DNA of 64,000 nucleotides from Oscillospiraceae bacterium (GTDB lineage Bacteria > Bacillota > Clostridia > Oscillospirales > Ruminococcaceae): assembly GCA_017533485.1 (NCBI GenBank), contig JAFXIC010000020.1:58567-122566 (forward strand). Direction: 5' to 3'. The notes under the pieces were generated by a model that was not told where the DNA came from, did not search any database, and saw only the letters and a list, made by a program, of their open reading frames with translations. How positions within the stretch are numbered: the stretch's first letter is position 1; the number at the start of each line of letters is the position of its first letter. A program made the position numbers and the translations under genes. Shown piece by piece: positions 27,176 to 36,222 of this stretch.

Positions 27176-27418
27176 ATGGCGAATCAGAGAATGAGTACAG
27201 CCGATATGATTCAATACTGTAACGAAGCGCTGGCATGGGAAGAACTCGGACCGATTGATATTATGTTCTTCGATACGGTAAAGCGCATTGTAACAGGTGA
27301 AATTTCTGTCAACGACGAAGAACAGGAAGAGATTTTTGACGAAGAAGGCTTCTTCAACGAAACAGATACCAGCGGTGATTATTATAACCCCGACCCCAAC
27401 GGCACCATTAAGCTCTGA
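27176..27418 (+). CDS. Small acidic protein of unknown function in the infB-rbfA gap
   Basis: 80 aa. ATG 27176 is 7 bases after GGAGG (27164-27168); the ATG just before it is too close to the site. The protein is acidic, with a helical start (MIQYCNEALAWEELGPIDIM), a TVKRIVTGEISVNDEEQEE segment and a polar Asp/Asn/Pro-rich tail. No family was recognised and there is no signal peptide or membrane segment. It has a strong ribosome site and sits between two conserved translation genes, 45 bases before rbfA, so it is very likely expressed with them. A link to ribosome assembly is possible but only by position. Confidence 0.75.
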   Translation: MANQRMSTADMIQYCNEALAWEELGPIDIMFFDTVKRIVTGEISVNDEEQEEIFDEEGFFNETDTSGDYYNPDPNGTIKL

Positions 27419-27462
27419 GGGCTGGGGCAATCAACCGATTGCCGCAATAAAGGAGAATTTCT

Positions 27463-27882
27463 ATGGCAAGCTTTAAGATTGGCCGGGTGCAGGAAGATAT
27501 TATGCGCGAGCTGACGGCAATTCTGCCGACACTCAAGGATCCGCGGATTGCACCGATGCTGTCGATTGTACGCGTAGAGCTTGCGGGTGATATGGGTCAC
27601 TGCAAGATCTATGTGTCCAGCATGAACGGAATCGAGGAAGCAAAAGCTTCTTGTGCCGGTCTTCGCTCCGCAGCCGGATATATCCGGAGAGAGCTGTTTT
27701 CGCGGCTGGGGCTTAGAAAATCGCCGGAGCTGCATTTTATCGCGGATGATTCGATCGCATATGCGGCGGATATCAGCGAAAAACTCAATGGCTTGGGATT
27801 GTATGGCGGTGCGCCGATTGACCGTATGAATGCGGAGGCTGCTGCTGAAACAGATTTTGATGATCTGGACGATTTATTCTGA
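27463..27882 (+). CDS. rbfA: Ribosome-binding factor A
   Basis: 139 aa, ATG 27463 after AAAGGAG. The KH-like fold of RbfA is recognised by RVQEDIMRELTAILPTLKDP near the start, the LSIVRVELAGDMGHCKIYVS strand-helix and RRELFSRLGLRKSPELHFI. It helps mature the 5' end of 16S rRNA in 30S assembly. The C-terminal tail is acidic (AAAETDFDDLDDLF), a common ending in this family. A stem-loop follows the gene in the 85-base gap before nrnA. Confidence 0.93.
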   Translation: MASFKIGRVQEDIMRELTAILPTLKDPRIAPMLSIVRVELAGDMGHCKIYVSSMNGIEEAKASCAGLRSAAGYIRRELFSRLGLRKSPELHFIADDSIAYAADISEKLNGLGLYGGAPIDRMNAEAAAETDFDDLDDLF

Positions 27883-27891
27883 GCGAATACG

Positions 27892-27924
27892 GGAACACAG
27901 GTCGTATCTCGTCTTTTGTGTTCC
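27892..27924 (+). other. Intercistronic stem-loop between rbfA and nrnA
   Basis: GGAACACA (27892-27899) pairs exactly with TGTGTTCC (27917-27924) over a 17-base loop. No U-tract follows, so it is more likely an mRNA-processing or stability element than a terminator. Confidence 0.35.
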
Positions 27925-27967
27925 GATGGATTGGAATGGGAAAGAGATTTCCGAAAGGAGATGAAAG

Positions 27968-28933
27968 ATGAAGACATTATCCGCCGGAGAAACACTGGCG
28001 AAGCTGAAAGAATTGGAAGATGTGTATATTTTCATCCACCGCTCTCCGGACGGTGACTGTATCGGAGGCGGCTATGCCCTGCATCTGCTGCTGAAGGATA
28101 TGGGAATCCGTTCAATAGTCTGCTGCGGAGATCCGATTCCCGCGATGTACGAATCCCTTACAGAGGGTGTGGAATTTGAAGACTTTCCGCCGAAATGCTT
28201 TGTATCGGTGGATGTTGCGGATCGCGGTCTGCTTGGTGCACTCAATGACGAATATCCGGATTGTGAAATCGCCCTGTGTATTGACCACCATATTTCCAAT
28301 ACAGGGTATGCGAAAGAGAACTTCTGGAGTCCCGACGCATCCGCTGCGTGTGAAATGATGTTTCGTCTGCTGGCGGAAAACCGGATTCCGCTGACGGAAC
28401 AGATGGTGCGCTGTCTGTATATTGGTATTGCAACCGATACCGGCTGTTTCAAATTCAGCAATGCCGGTGCGGACGCTTTCGCAGCAGTCGCAGAAATGAA
28501 ACGACAGTTCCCGGATCTTCCGTATGCGAAAATCAATCGTGAGCTGTTCGATCTGAAGTCGCACGGCAGAATCCGTATGGACGCCCGACTGATGGAACAG
28601 ATGCGGATTTCCGAAAGCGGAAAGGTTGCACTGATTTACCTGCCGGCTGTCTGGATGACGGAGCTTTCGGTCACAAAGGAAGAAACGGACGGTATGGCAA
28701 ATCTCCCGATGCAGATTCTTGGCGTCGAGGTCGGTATTACGGTGAAACAGCAGGAAAACGGAGAATACCGTGTTTCCATGCGTGCCGGTGAGAATGCGGA
28801 TGTTTCTGCGATATGCAGTCATTTCGGCGGCGGCGGCCATGTCAAAGCGGGCGGCTGTTCCATTTATGAAGGCGAACCGGAAGCTGTCTGTCAGATGCTG
28901 ATGGAAGTCGCGGAAGCGATGCTGGATGCATGA
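27968..28933 (+). CDS. nrnA: DHH/DHHA1 phosphoesterase, NrnA-type (oligoribonuclease/pAp phosphatase)
   Basis: 321 aa, ATG 27968 with GAAAGGAG just upstream. Motif I is IFIHRSPDGDCIGGGYAL (HxxxDxD), motif II CFVSVDVADRG, motif III LCIDHHISN (the DHH) and the DHHA1 end is HFGGGGHVKAGGCS. These residues bind two metal ions. NrnA degrades 2-5 nt RNA and dephosphorylates 3'-phosphoadenosine 5'-phosphate in the cytosol. Its TGA stop overlaps the truB start (ATGATGA), so the two are translationally coupled. Placement between rbfA and truB is standard in Firmicutes. Confidence 0.92.
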   Translation: MKTLSAGETLAKLKELEDVYIFIHRSPDGDCIGGGYALHLLLKDMGIRSIVCCGDPIPAMYESLTEGVEFEDFPPKCFVSVDVADRGLLGALNDEYPDCEIALCIDHHISNTGYAKENFWSPDASAACEMMFRLLAENRIPLTEQMVRCLYIGIATDTGCFKFSNAGADAFAAVAEMKRQFPDLPYAKINRELFDLKSHGRIRMDARLMEQMRISESGKVALIYLPAVWMTELSVTKEETDGMANLPMQILGVEVGITVKQQENGEYRVSMRAGENADVSAICSHFGGGGHVKAGGCSIYEGEPEAVCQMLMEVAEAMLDA

Positions 28934-29832
28934 TGAGAAACGGGATTTTGGCGATGTATAAGCCGCAGGGCTTTACATCCTTCGATGTGATCGCAAAACT
29001 CAGAGGCATCTTAAAAATCCGCCGGCTCGGCCATACCGGTACGCTGGATCCGATGGCAGAGGGCGTTTTGCCGGTGCTGGTGGGTACTGCGGCAAAGGCG
29101 TGTGATATCCTGCCGAACGAAACGAAATGCTATGCCGCAGGCTTTCTGCTGGGAACGGTGACCGATACACAGGACATCAGCGGCAAGGTGATCGAAACGA
29201 ATCCGGCACAGGTTTCGGAAACAGAAATCTTGGATATTCTTCCGCGGTTTCAAGGGGATATTCTCCAGATTCCGCCGATGTATTCGGCTGTCCAGATCAA
29301 CGGCAAACGACTGTATGACCTCGCACGCGAGGGAAAAGTCATCGAACGTCCGGCAAGACCTGTGACGGTATATGCGCTGAAGCTGACGCGGTATGATGCG
29401 GAAACGGGTACGGGCATGATGGAGATTACCTGCGGAAAGGGAACCTATGTCCGGACGCTGCTGCACGATATCGGTCAGATGCTTGGATGCGGATGCTGTA
29501 TGACTTCTCTGATCCGGACAGCAGCCTGCGGACTGGAGCTTTCGGACTGCCATACGTTCGAAGAAGTCGGAGCTGCAATGGCAGAAGAACGGATGGATGA
29601 CCTGATACTGCCGACAGAAAAGCTGTTTTCGGACTTACCGCTGCTGCGGCTCAACGAAACACAGACCAGACTCTATCAGAACGGCGTCAAGCTCGATCTG
29701 ACGCGGGTGCATGGGCTGACGGCTGGCGCGGTACGTTACCGGATTCACGGTGCGGATGCACAGTTTATCGGACTGGCGGAAGCGGATAACCAGCAGGGGC
29801 TTCTTCGTGTATTTAAAAATTTTGAGAGGTGA
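28930..29832 (+). CDS. truB: tRNA pseudouridine-55 synthase
   Basis: 300 aa if read from ATG 28930, which overlaps the nrnA stop; the next ATG (28933) is equally possible. The catalytic Asp is in GHTGTLDPMAEGVLP (Asp40). The preceding KPQGFTSFDVIAKLR is the conserved start and PPMYSAVQINGKRLYDLARE the second signature. TruB makes pseudouridine 55 in the T-loop of most tRNAs. It is about the usual length for Firmicutes. Confidence 0.95.
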   Translation: MMRNGILAMYKPQGFTSFDVIAKLRGILKIRRLGHTGTLDPMAEGVLPVLVGTAAKACDILPNETKCYAAGFLLGTVTDTQDISGKVIETNPAQVSETEILDILPRFQGDILQIPPMYSAVQINGKRLYDLAREGKVIERPARPVTVYALKLTRYDAETGTGMMEITCGKGTYVRTLLHDIGQMLGCGCCMTSLIRTAACGLELSDCHTFEEVGAAMAEERMDDLILPTEKLFSDLPLLRLNETQTRLYQNGVKLDLTRVHGLTAGAVRYRIHGADAQFIGLAEADNQQGLLRVFKNFER

Positions 29833-29840
29833 ATGTTACT

Positions 29841-30737
29841 GTGACAGCACAAACCAACCATTCCGGTCAGCCGTTTGTCGCGGCAGCACTCGGATTGTTT
29901 GACGGCGTGCATCTGGGACATCGCAGTGTGATCGCCGCAGCGGCATCGCTGGGTGTTTGTCATGCAGTCACCTTTTCTGCGGAAACGATGCCGCAAAAGC
30001 AGGAGAAATCGCTGCGTTATATCTACGATACGCGCCAAAAGCAGAAATTGCTGGAGGAAAGCGGTGCGGATTCTGTGACGGCATTGGATTTTTCTTCGTA
30101 CAGTATGCTGGATGGACTGACGTTTTGTCAGAAAATACTTTGTGAACGCTTACATACGAATGCAGTGGTATGCGGTGAAGATTATCGCTTCGGATACCGC
30201 GCGGCGTGTGATACCGAAGATTTACGGCGGTTCGGCGAGCTGCTTGGGTTTCAGACAATCATCGTCCCGAAGCTTTGTGACAAATCAGAACAGCCGATTT
30301 CTTCCAGCCGGATTCGGGTGCTGCTCGAAGAAGGCGAGATGATAACGGCAAACCGGCTCCTTGGAACCGATTATACCGTATATTCGGAAGTGATCCGCGG
30401 AAATGCACTGGGACGCACCATGGGTTTCCCGACCGCGAACCAGGCGCTGAAACCATTCCAATGTGTGCCGAAACGCGGTGTATATGCATCGGTTGCGGAA
30501 ATAGACGGCATGGAGATTCCGGCGATTACAAATATCGGGCTGAGACCGACTGTTACAGAAACAGAAAAACGACCGCTTGCGGAAACCCATCTGCTTGGCT
30601 GGAACGGCGAACTGTCAGGAAAGATGCTGACGGTACGGCTTTCCCGCTTTCTTCGGGCGGAACGGAAGTTTTCCGGGTTTGACGAGCTTGCGGCACAGAT
30701 CCGGACGGATATTGCGATGCGTCGGACATTTGAATAA
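29841..30737 (+). CDS. ribF: Bifunctional riboflavin kinase/FAD synthetase
   Basis: 298 aa. GTG 29841 is 9 bases after GAGGTG (29826-29831); the GTG at 29829 overlaps the truB stop but has no site. The N-terminal adenylyltransferase domain has ALGLFDGVHLGHRSVI and PISSSRIRVLLEEGE. The C-terminal riboflavin kinase domain has VIRGNALGRTMGFPTANQ, PKRGVYASV and NIGLRPTVTETEK. It turns riboflavin into FMN and FAD. It is the last gene of the operon; the next transcription unit has its own promoter. Confidence 0.94.
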   Translation: MTAQTNHSGQPFVAAALGLFDGVHLGHRSVIAAAASLGVCHAVTFSAETMPQKQEKSLRYIYDTRQKQKLLEESGADSVTALDFSSYSMLDGLTFCQKILCERLHTNAVVCGEDYRFGYRAACDTEDLRRFGELLGFQTIIVPKLCDKSEQPISSSRIRVLLEEGEMITANRLLGTDYTVYSEVIRGNALGRTMGFPTANQALKPFQCVPKRGVYASVAEIDGMEIPAITNIGLRPTVTETEKRPLAETHLLGWNGELSGKMLTVRLSRFLRAERKFSGFDELAAQIRTDIAMRRTFE

Positions 30738-30759
30738 TTTTCGTACCGCTGACACGCAG

Positions 30760-30787
30760 TTGTCACATCCGGTATGTAAAATATAAA
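30760..30787 (+). promoter_or_regulatory. Probable promoter of the Gld-type ABC operon
   Basis: TTGTCA (30760-30765), 16-base spacer, TATAAA (30782-30787). It lies 50 bases before the ATPase gene. Spacer is one base shorter than optimal. Confidence 0.5.
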
Positions 30788-30836
30788 CTATCTCTGAAGA
30801 TAGAATGATACTCTATAACTGAAAGGAATGAATGCA

Positions 30837-31871
30837 ATGATTGAAGTGCGGAACTTGACAAAGCATTATGGTGACAAACACGCAGTCAATGACATCAGCT
30901 TCACCGTTGAGGACGGAGAGATTCTTGGATTCTTAGGGCCGAACGGTGCCGGAAAGTCCACAACAATGAATATGCTGACCGGTTATATCTCCTCTACCTC
31001 CGGTCAGGCGCTCATTAACGGCGTTGATATTCTTGAAAACCCGATCCAGGCGAAATCCTATATCGGATATCTGCCGGAATTGCCGCCGCTGTATCTCGAT
31101 ATGACGGTAAAGGGATACCTGAATTATATCTATGACCTGAAAAAATGCAAGCTGCCGCGTAAGGCGCATCTCAATGAGGTTATGGCACTGTGCAAGGTTC
31201 TGGATGTCAAGGAGCGTATCATCAAGAATCTTTCGAAAGGTTATAAGCAGCGTGTCGGACTGGCACAGGCACTCATTGGCAATCCGCCGGTACTGATTCT
31301 GGACGAGCCGACTGTCGGTCTTGACCCGAAACAGATTCTTGAAATCCGTACCCTCATCAAAAAACTCGGAAAGAACCATACGGTCATCCTTTCCTCCCAT
31401 ATCCTGAGCGAGATTCAGGCGGTATGCGACCGGATTATCATTATCAATCATGGTCAGATCGCAGCACATGACACAACGGATAATCTCTCGAAGAATGTTT
31501 CGACCGACCACCGTGTGATCGCAAGAATTGCAGGTCCGCGTGAAGAAATCGTCAAGAAGCTCCGGAATATTACCGGCATCAAGTATTGCCGTGCCGATAT
31601 GGAGCGTGAGGAAGGCGTATACGAGTATGAACTCGAGGCGAAGGCGGGTCAGGATATCCGTTATGAGCTGTTCGAGATTCTGCGCGAAAATAACTGGCCG
31701 CTGCTTTCTCTGAAGTCCGCAGAAATGACGCTGGAGGATGTGTTCCTGAAGATTACCATGGGCGAAGGACTTGTCATCGAGCAGCCGGCGGAACAAAACG
31801 ATTCCGATGGAGCGGCAGCAGATGCACAGACCGCCGATGAAACCGAGGAGAAGAAGGAGGAAGAAGCATAA
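30837..31871 (+). CDS. ABC transporter ATP-binding protein (GldA/CcmA-like)
   Basis: 344 aa. ATG 30837 lies 9 bases after AAAGGA; the ATG at 30828 directly abuts that site. Walker A is GPNGAGKST (residues 34-42), the signature LSKGYKQRVGLAQAL and Walker B LILDEPTVGLDP follow, with the H-loop LSSHILSE. The C-terminal 90 residues (about 225-344) are an extra domain ending in a low-complexity Ala/Asp/Glu/Lys tail. It energises the membrane partner encoded by the next gene, with which its stop overlaps (TAATG). This ATPase-permease-GldG-DUF4340 order is seen in many bacteria; the cargo is generally not known. Confidence 0.9.
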   Translation: MIEVRNLTKHYGDKHAVNDISFTVEDGEILGFLGPNGAGKSTTMNMLTGYISSTSGQALINGVDILENPIQAKSYIGYLPELPPLYLDMTVKGYLNYIYDLKKCKLPRKAHLNEVMALCKVLDVKERIIKNLSKGYKQRVGLAQALIGNPPVLILDEPTVGLDPKQILEIRTLIKKLGKNHTVILSSHILSEIQAVCDRIIIINHGQIAAHDTTDNLSKNVSTDHRVIARIAGPREEIVKKLRNITGIKYCRADMEREEGVYEYELEAKAGQDIRYELFEILRENNWPLLSLKSAEMTLEDVFLKITMGEGLVIEQPAEQNDSDGAAADAQTADETEEKKEEEA

Positions 31872-32575
31872 TGGGTGCGATTTACAGACGCGAGGTCGGT
31901 GCGTTCTTCACATCGAGTATCGCATATATTTTTCTTGCAGTATTCTGGATTTTCTTGGGATACTTCTTCTATGCAACGAGCCTTGTTGCGGCGACCACGG
32001 ATATGTCGGGTATGTTCCAGAGTATGTTCCTGATTTGCGTCATTCTGATTCCGGTTCTGACGATGCGTCTTTTCTCGGAGGAGAAAAAACAGAAAACTGA
32101 ACAGGGACTCCTGACCGCACCGGTCAGCCTCGGTGAAATTGTATTCGGTAAGTATTTTGCAGCTGTGACGCTCTATACAATTGCGCTGTCGATGGTATTT
32201 GTGTATGCAGTCATCATGAGCGGCTTCGGTCAGGTCGAGTGGGGCATTGTCTTCTCGAACTTTTTAGCGCTGCTGCTTTTGGGTATGGCATTCATTTCTG
32301 TGGGCGTTTTCCTGTCCGCACTCAATGAAAACCAGATTGCTGCATTCATTCTGACCTTTATCGCACTGATGGCACTGTATATGATTGATGTCATCAAGAA
32401 TCTCGTGAAGGTAGAATGGCTTGCCGACTTACTTGGCGTGCTTTCATTCTACAATAAGTATTACGCAATCACCTGCGGTCTGTTCAATGTCTCGACCGTA
32501 GTATTCTATCTCAGCGTTGCTTTTGTTTTCAACTATCTGACAATCCGCATTTTCGAGCGGAGACGCTGGAGCTAA
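31871..32575 (+). CDS. ABC transporter permease (GldF-like, ABC-2 family)
   Basis: 234 aa. ATG 31871 overlaps the stop of the ATPase gene and has AAGGAGGAAG upstream. Six hydrophobic segments are seen (about residues 15-35, 55-78, 99-121, 134-157, 165-183, 203-225). Between the second and third is the cytosolic loop PVLTMRLFSEEKKQKTEQGL, which is the conserved coupling loop of ABC-2 permeases of the GldF type. It forms the membrane channel of the exporter together with the ATPase. It is followed 15 bases later by the GldG-like gene. Confidence 0.88.
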   Translation: MGAIYRREVGAFFTSSIAYIFLAVFWIFLGYFFYATSLVAATTDMSGMFQSMFLICVILIPVLTMRLFSEEKKQKTEQGLLTAPVSLGEIVFGKYFAAVTLYTIALSMVFVYAVIMSGFGQVEWGIVFSNFLALLLLGMAFISVGVFLSALNENQIAAFILTFIALMALYMIDVIKNLVKVEWLADLLGVLSFYNKYYAITCGLFNVSTVVFYLSVAFVFNYLTIRIFERRRWS

Positions 32576-32590
32576 GGAGGGGCATTCGAT

Positions 32591-34288
32591 ATGAGCAAAC
32601 AAAAAGAGGAAAAGAACCTGACACCGCAGTCCGAAGAAGAAATTGCGGCTGCGGAAACTGAAATCGAAACAGAAACTGCTGCTGAATCGGATGCAGTGAT
32701 TTCCGAGGAAGCATCCAAAAAGAAATCGAAAAAAGAGCGGACGCCGGAAGAAGAAAAGGAACGTGCGCTGAATCGTGTCAAGCGGCTGAAGAAAATGAAG
32801 TACGGATCGCTTGCGACCGTCATTACTGTGGTTGTGATTGCGATTGTGGTCATGGCAAATGTGGTCTGCGGCGTGATGGATAAACGCTTCAACTGGAATA
32901 TCGACCTGACCTCCAGCGGTCTCTACGAGATCAGCGAGGAGACCATTACCTATCTCAATCAGCTCGATACCGATATTGACATCGTTGTAATGGCAGAGGA
33001 AAGCTATTTCCTCGAAAACAGCAAGCTCAAGGTGCTTTCGGAAACACTCACCCGCTTCCGCACCGAATCCAATGGTCATATCAGCGTTTCCTATGTCGAT
33101 ATGACAAAGAACCCTGAAACCGTTAAGAAATATACCGAAAAGTATAACGGTGACTTCGCACAGGGCGATGTCGTTGTCGCAACCGATACGCTCCAGCGTG
33201 TTGTTGCATTCAGCGACCTGATTGCAAACGAACAGAGCATTGACTATGCAACCTATCAGTATGTCAATAACTACACCTTTAAGGGTGAAAAGTCCCTCCT
33301 TTCCGCAATCATGGGCGTTACAGACCTCAATCCTGTGAATGTCGCAGTCCTCAGTAAGGCAGGCGCAGGCTTTATCTACTACCAGAATGAGTCTTACAGC
33401 TTCCAGGGCATGATGGAGCTTCTCGAAAAGAATAACTATCAGTATACTGAAGTTGATCTCGCAATGGAGGCGCTGGATCCGGCTGCATATCAGATTGCAG
33501 TGCTTTGTGCACCGAACAACGACCTCACCGAAGCACAGATCCAGAAGATCAATGACTTCCTCTATAACAACGGTGAGTACGGAAGACAGCTCATCTATTT
33601 CGCAAGCATCTATCAGAAGGAAACCCCGAATCTCGATTCTTTCCTCGAAACATGGGGTCTTGCAGTCGATGATCATGTTATCTACGAGGGCGATACCGCG
33701 TCCGCACAGTATGTTCAGACCGCACTCGGTATGCTCCAGAAGATTCCAGTTGCAACCCTCCAGTTCACTGACTATTCTTCTGCGCTCGCAACCGATAAGC
33801 TTCCGTTGGTTGCACCGCTCTGTCGTCCGATCGAATGTCTCTTTGAAACGAACTCCGGCAGAACGACAAAACCGCTGCTGACGACTGCTGAAACCGCATT
33901 CCTCTATCCGCTGACCGGTTCCGAGGAATTTGATGAGAGCACTGCCGAGACCGGTTCGTTCAATCTCGCAGTTGCCGCAACACAGAACTTTAATGTAGAC
34001 AACGAACAGCGCACCAGTACACTGATTGCATTCGGTTCTGCATGGCTGCTGGATTACTATGTGACACAGACCAGCGCTTATAATAACACCGATTACTTTG
34101 TGACGATCGTCAATGCACTCGCCGGTAAGGAGAATGTGATTACGGTCGCCGACAAGTCGCTCAATGCCACAGCAATTACCGTTACTGAGGCACAGCTTGC
34201 AATGCTCCGTACAGTCGTGATCTTTATCATTCCGCTGATCGTAGCAGTTCTTGGCGTTGTTGTCTATATAAGGAGAAGAAATAGATGA
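32591..34288 (+). CDS. GldG-like ABC-associated periplasmic-domain protein
   Basis: 565 aa, ATG 32591 after AAGGAGGGG. The N-terminus (about residues 1-75) is cytosolic and highly charged with Glu- and Lys-rich stretches. A membrane segment is at about 77-97, followed by a large outside domain with LYEISEETITYLNQLDTDID, the mark of the GldG/ABC-type uncharacterised family, and a second membrane segment close to the C-terminus (about 537-560) before IRRRNR. In Bacteroidetes GldG works with GldA and GldF in gliding; in this Gram-positive organism it must have another role, possibly cell-surface export. Its TGA overlaps the next ATG. Confidence 0.8.
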   Translation: MSKQKEEKNLTPQSEEEIAAAETEIETETAAESDAVISEEASKKKSKKERTPEEEKERALNRVKRLKKMKYGSLATVITVVVIAIVVMANVVCGVMDKRFNWNIDLTSSGLYEISEETITYLNQLDTDIDIVVMAEESYFLENSKLKVLSETLTRFRTESNGHISVSYVDMTKNPETVKKYTEKYNGDFAQGDVVVATDTLQRVVAFSDLIANEQSIDYATYQYVNNYTFKGEKSLLSAIMGVTDLNPVNVAVLSKAGAGFIYYQNESYSFQGMMELLEKNNYQYTEVDLAMEALDPAAYQIAVLCAPNNDLTEAQIQKINDFLYNNGEYGRQLIYFASIYQKETPNLDSFLETWGLAVDDHVIYEGDTASAQYVQTALGMLQKIPVATLQFTDYSSALATDKLPLVAPLCRPIECLFETNSGRTTKPLLTTAETAFLYPLTGSEEFDESTAETGSFNLAVAATQNFNVDNEQRTSTLIAFGSAWLLDYYVTQTSAYNNTDYFVTIVNALAGKENVITVADKSLNATAITVTEAQLAMLRTVVIFIIPLIVAVLGVVVYIRRRNR

Positions 34289-35799
34289 ATAAAACCCTCA
34301 AAGGTATTTTTGCAGGCTGTGGTATCCTTGCGTTACTCGGCGGCGGGCTTGCAGTCCTGAAGCTGACCGAGCCGGAGGAGAATCCGGATGAACATTCGGG
34401 TGACGGCGAGGAAGAAAGCATACTGCTTTGGGAAATCGCGAACAGCGATGATATCAGCAAGATTACGGTTACCCCAAAAGACGGCGATGCATATACCGCA
34501 ACCCGTAAAATGGAAGAAGTTCAGGATGTCGATGCCGATGGCAACGAATATACAAAGGAAATCGCAAACTATTATCTGGATGCCTACGAAAGCCTGCCGA
34601 TGGATACGATCACGATCCGTACACTCGCAACCCGTTCTTCTACGGTTTCTGCGTCGCGTACCATCCAGACCGGAACACCGCAGGAAGATCTTGCGAAATA
34701 TGGTCTGGATCAGCCGATCGCCGTGACATTCCAGGTGGATGGCCAGGAGAATGTGGAATTCCTGATCGGAGATATCTCTCCCGATACGTCACTGAGCTAT
34801 CTTTGTATGGCAGATGATCTGGGAACGGTATATGCGGTACCCTCCACGAATGTGGAGAAGTACCGTGAGCCGCTGATCAGCTATCTCGGTACCACTGTGA
34901 CCGAAGCTTTGGCAGAGGATGATGACACTGTCGTTGAAGATGTACTGCTGGAGCGTAAAGATCTGGATTATGATATCCATCTGTCCTATGATGATTTCTA
35001 TCATCTCGACCTCAACGGCGGTTCTTCTGCGGCACATATCATGGTAGAGCCGGTTCGTTCCCTGCTGAATGCAGAAAAATCCGCCGGTCTGACCCATGGC
35101 TTATTCGGGCTGACCGCATCCGAAGTGCTGACACCGTTCCCGACCGAAGCGGAGATGAAAAAATGCGGACTGGATGACCCGTTTGTACGCGTCACCGTGA
35201 AAACCGATCAGGGCGATACACTGGTCTTCCGTTTGGGTAATACCTATGAAGCAGCACTCAGCGATGGTACAACCGAGCTTCGCTACTATGGCTATCTCGA
35301 TGGTACAGATTGTATCTATGGCTTTAATCAGGAAAATACCTTGTTTGAAGACGTAGAGCCGGGCGATATCACATCGAAGATTGTTGTCGAGACTTATGTC
35401 TGGGATATCGGAAGACTGATCTATGAGGCAGGCGATCTGAAGCTGGATTTCGAGGGCGTGGGTGATGAGCAGGAGAATTATCTTGTGACCTGCAACGGAA
35501 AGCTGACAGATACAGAGCGGTTCCGTAAGCTCTATACGTACCTGCTGAAAACCTCCGCAGAAGAAATTGTGCTGGAGGAGGTAACGCTTCCGAGCGAGCC
35601 GATGGTATCGATCCAGCTTGAACGTCAGGATGGTACACGCGCTTATAATGTAAAATTCTATGACGCCGGCGGTATGCAGGCTTATATCGCTGTGAATGAC
35701 AATCTGTCGTTCAAGTGTCGGAAAGCATATGTTGAAACCCTGATCCGGAATATGCAGATCTACGACGAAACCGACAAGGAGTTTACAATGACCTGGTAA
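34285..35799 (+). CDS. DUF4340-domain protein of the Gld-type ABC operon
   Basis: 504 aa. ATG 34285 overlaps the stop of the GldG-like gene (ATGA), so translation is coupled. It has one N-terminal membrane segment (about residues 7-26) and then an outside region with repeated beta-rich units: DISKITVTPKDGDAYTATRK, EDLAKYGLDQPIAVTFQVDG and a related pair around residues 280-330 (KCGLDDPFVRVTVKTDQGD). The GL(D)xP..V.. pattern is that of DUF4340. Such proteins sit outside, anchored by one helix, and are encoded with Gld-type ABC systems. No enzymatic motif is seen. Confidence 0.8.
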   Translation: MNKTLKGIFAGCGILALLGGGLAVLKLTEPEENPDEHSGDGEEESILLWEIANSDDISKITVTPKDGDAYTATRKMEEVQDVDADGNEYTKEIANYYLDAYESLPMDTITIRTLATRSSTVSASRTIQTGTPQEDLAKYGLDQPIAVTFQVDGQENVEFLIGDISPDTSLSYLCMADDLGTVYAVPSTNVEKYREPLISYLGTTVTEALAEDDDTVVEDVLLERKDLDYDIHLSYDDFYHLDLNGGSSAAHIMVEPVRSLLNAEKSAGLTHGLFGLTASEVLTPFPTEAEMKKCGLDDPFVRVTVKTDQGDTLVFRLGNTYEAALSDGTTELRYYGYLDGTDCIYGFNQENTLFEDVEPGDITSKIVVETYVWDIGRLIYEAGDLKLDFEGVGDEQENYLVTCNGKLTDTERFRKLYTYLLKTSAEEIVLEEVTLPSEPMVSIQLERQDGTRAYNVKFYDAGGMQAYIAVNDNLSFKCRKAYVETLIRNMQIYDETDKEFTMTW

Positions 35800-35832
35800 A
35801 TTCCGATTCAGAAAGAAAAGGGGCGAATTGCG

Positions 35833-36111
35833 ATGAACGAGCAATATATGACTTATAAAACACGGCCGGTAGTACGCTGTGGAAAGACGATTTATTATGG
35901 CAGCATGGCGAATGAATATGTTGTGATGATGAACGTGATCTCCGAAACGAGCGAGCATGAGGTTTCCATGGCGAATGCAATTCAGTGCTATCTGATGAAA
36001 ACGGATAAACAGCTGAATCCGATGCAGGCAATTACACAGAAAGCTGAACGCGGAAATCTGTATGAAGCATTGGAGCTTGCCGCAGCATGGCTTACACGCG
36101 TAAAATGCTGA
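35833..36111 (+). CDS. Small hypothetical protein after the ABC operon
   Basis: 92 aa, ATG 35833 preceded by AAGGGG about 10 bases upstream. It begins YKTRPVVRCGKTIYYGSMAN, followed by an EYVVMMNVISE strand and a helical SMANAIQCYLMKTDKQLN segment. There is no signal peptide or membrane helix. No family recognised. A terminator hairpin begins 14 bases after its stop, so it is the last gene of the transcription unit that starts at the GldA-like gene. Confidence 0.7.
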   Translation: MNEQYMTYKTRPVVRCGKTIYYGSMANEYVVMMNVISETSEHEVSMANAIQCYLMKTDKQLNPMQAITQKAERGNLYEALELAAAWLTRVKC

Positions 36112-36124
36112 TTGAATCTTGAAG

Positions 36125-36167
36125 AAAGCACCGTTTTCATGCGATTCTGCATAAAAACGGTGCTTTT
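36125..36167 (+). terminator. Intrinsic terminator
   Basis: AAAGCACCGTTTT (36125-36137) pairs exactly with AAAACGGTGCTTT (36154-36166); a small inner stem ATGC/GCAT lies in the loop. The 3' arm runs into four U. It ends the ABC operon. Confidence 0.85.
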
Positions 36168-36222
36168 CCTCCGCCGGACGAGGATGGATGTGCCGGTTAT
36201 GAAACGGAAAGGAAACGAAGAA

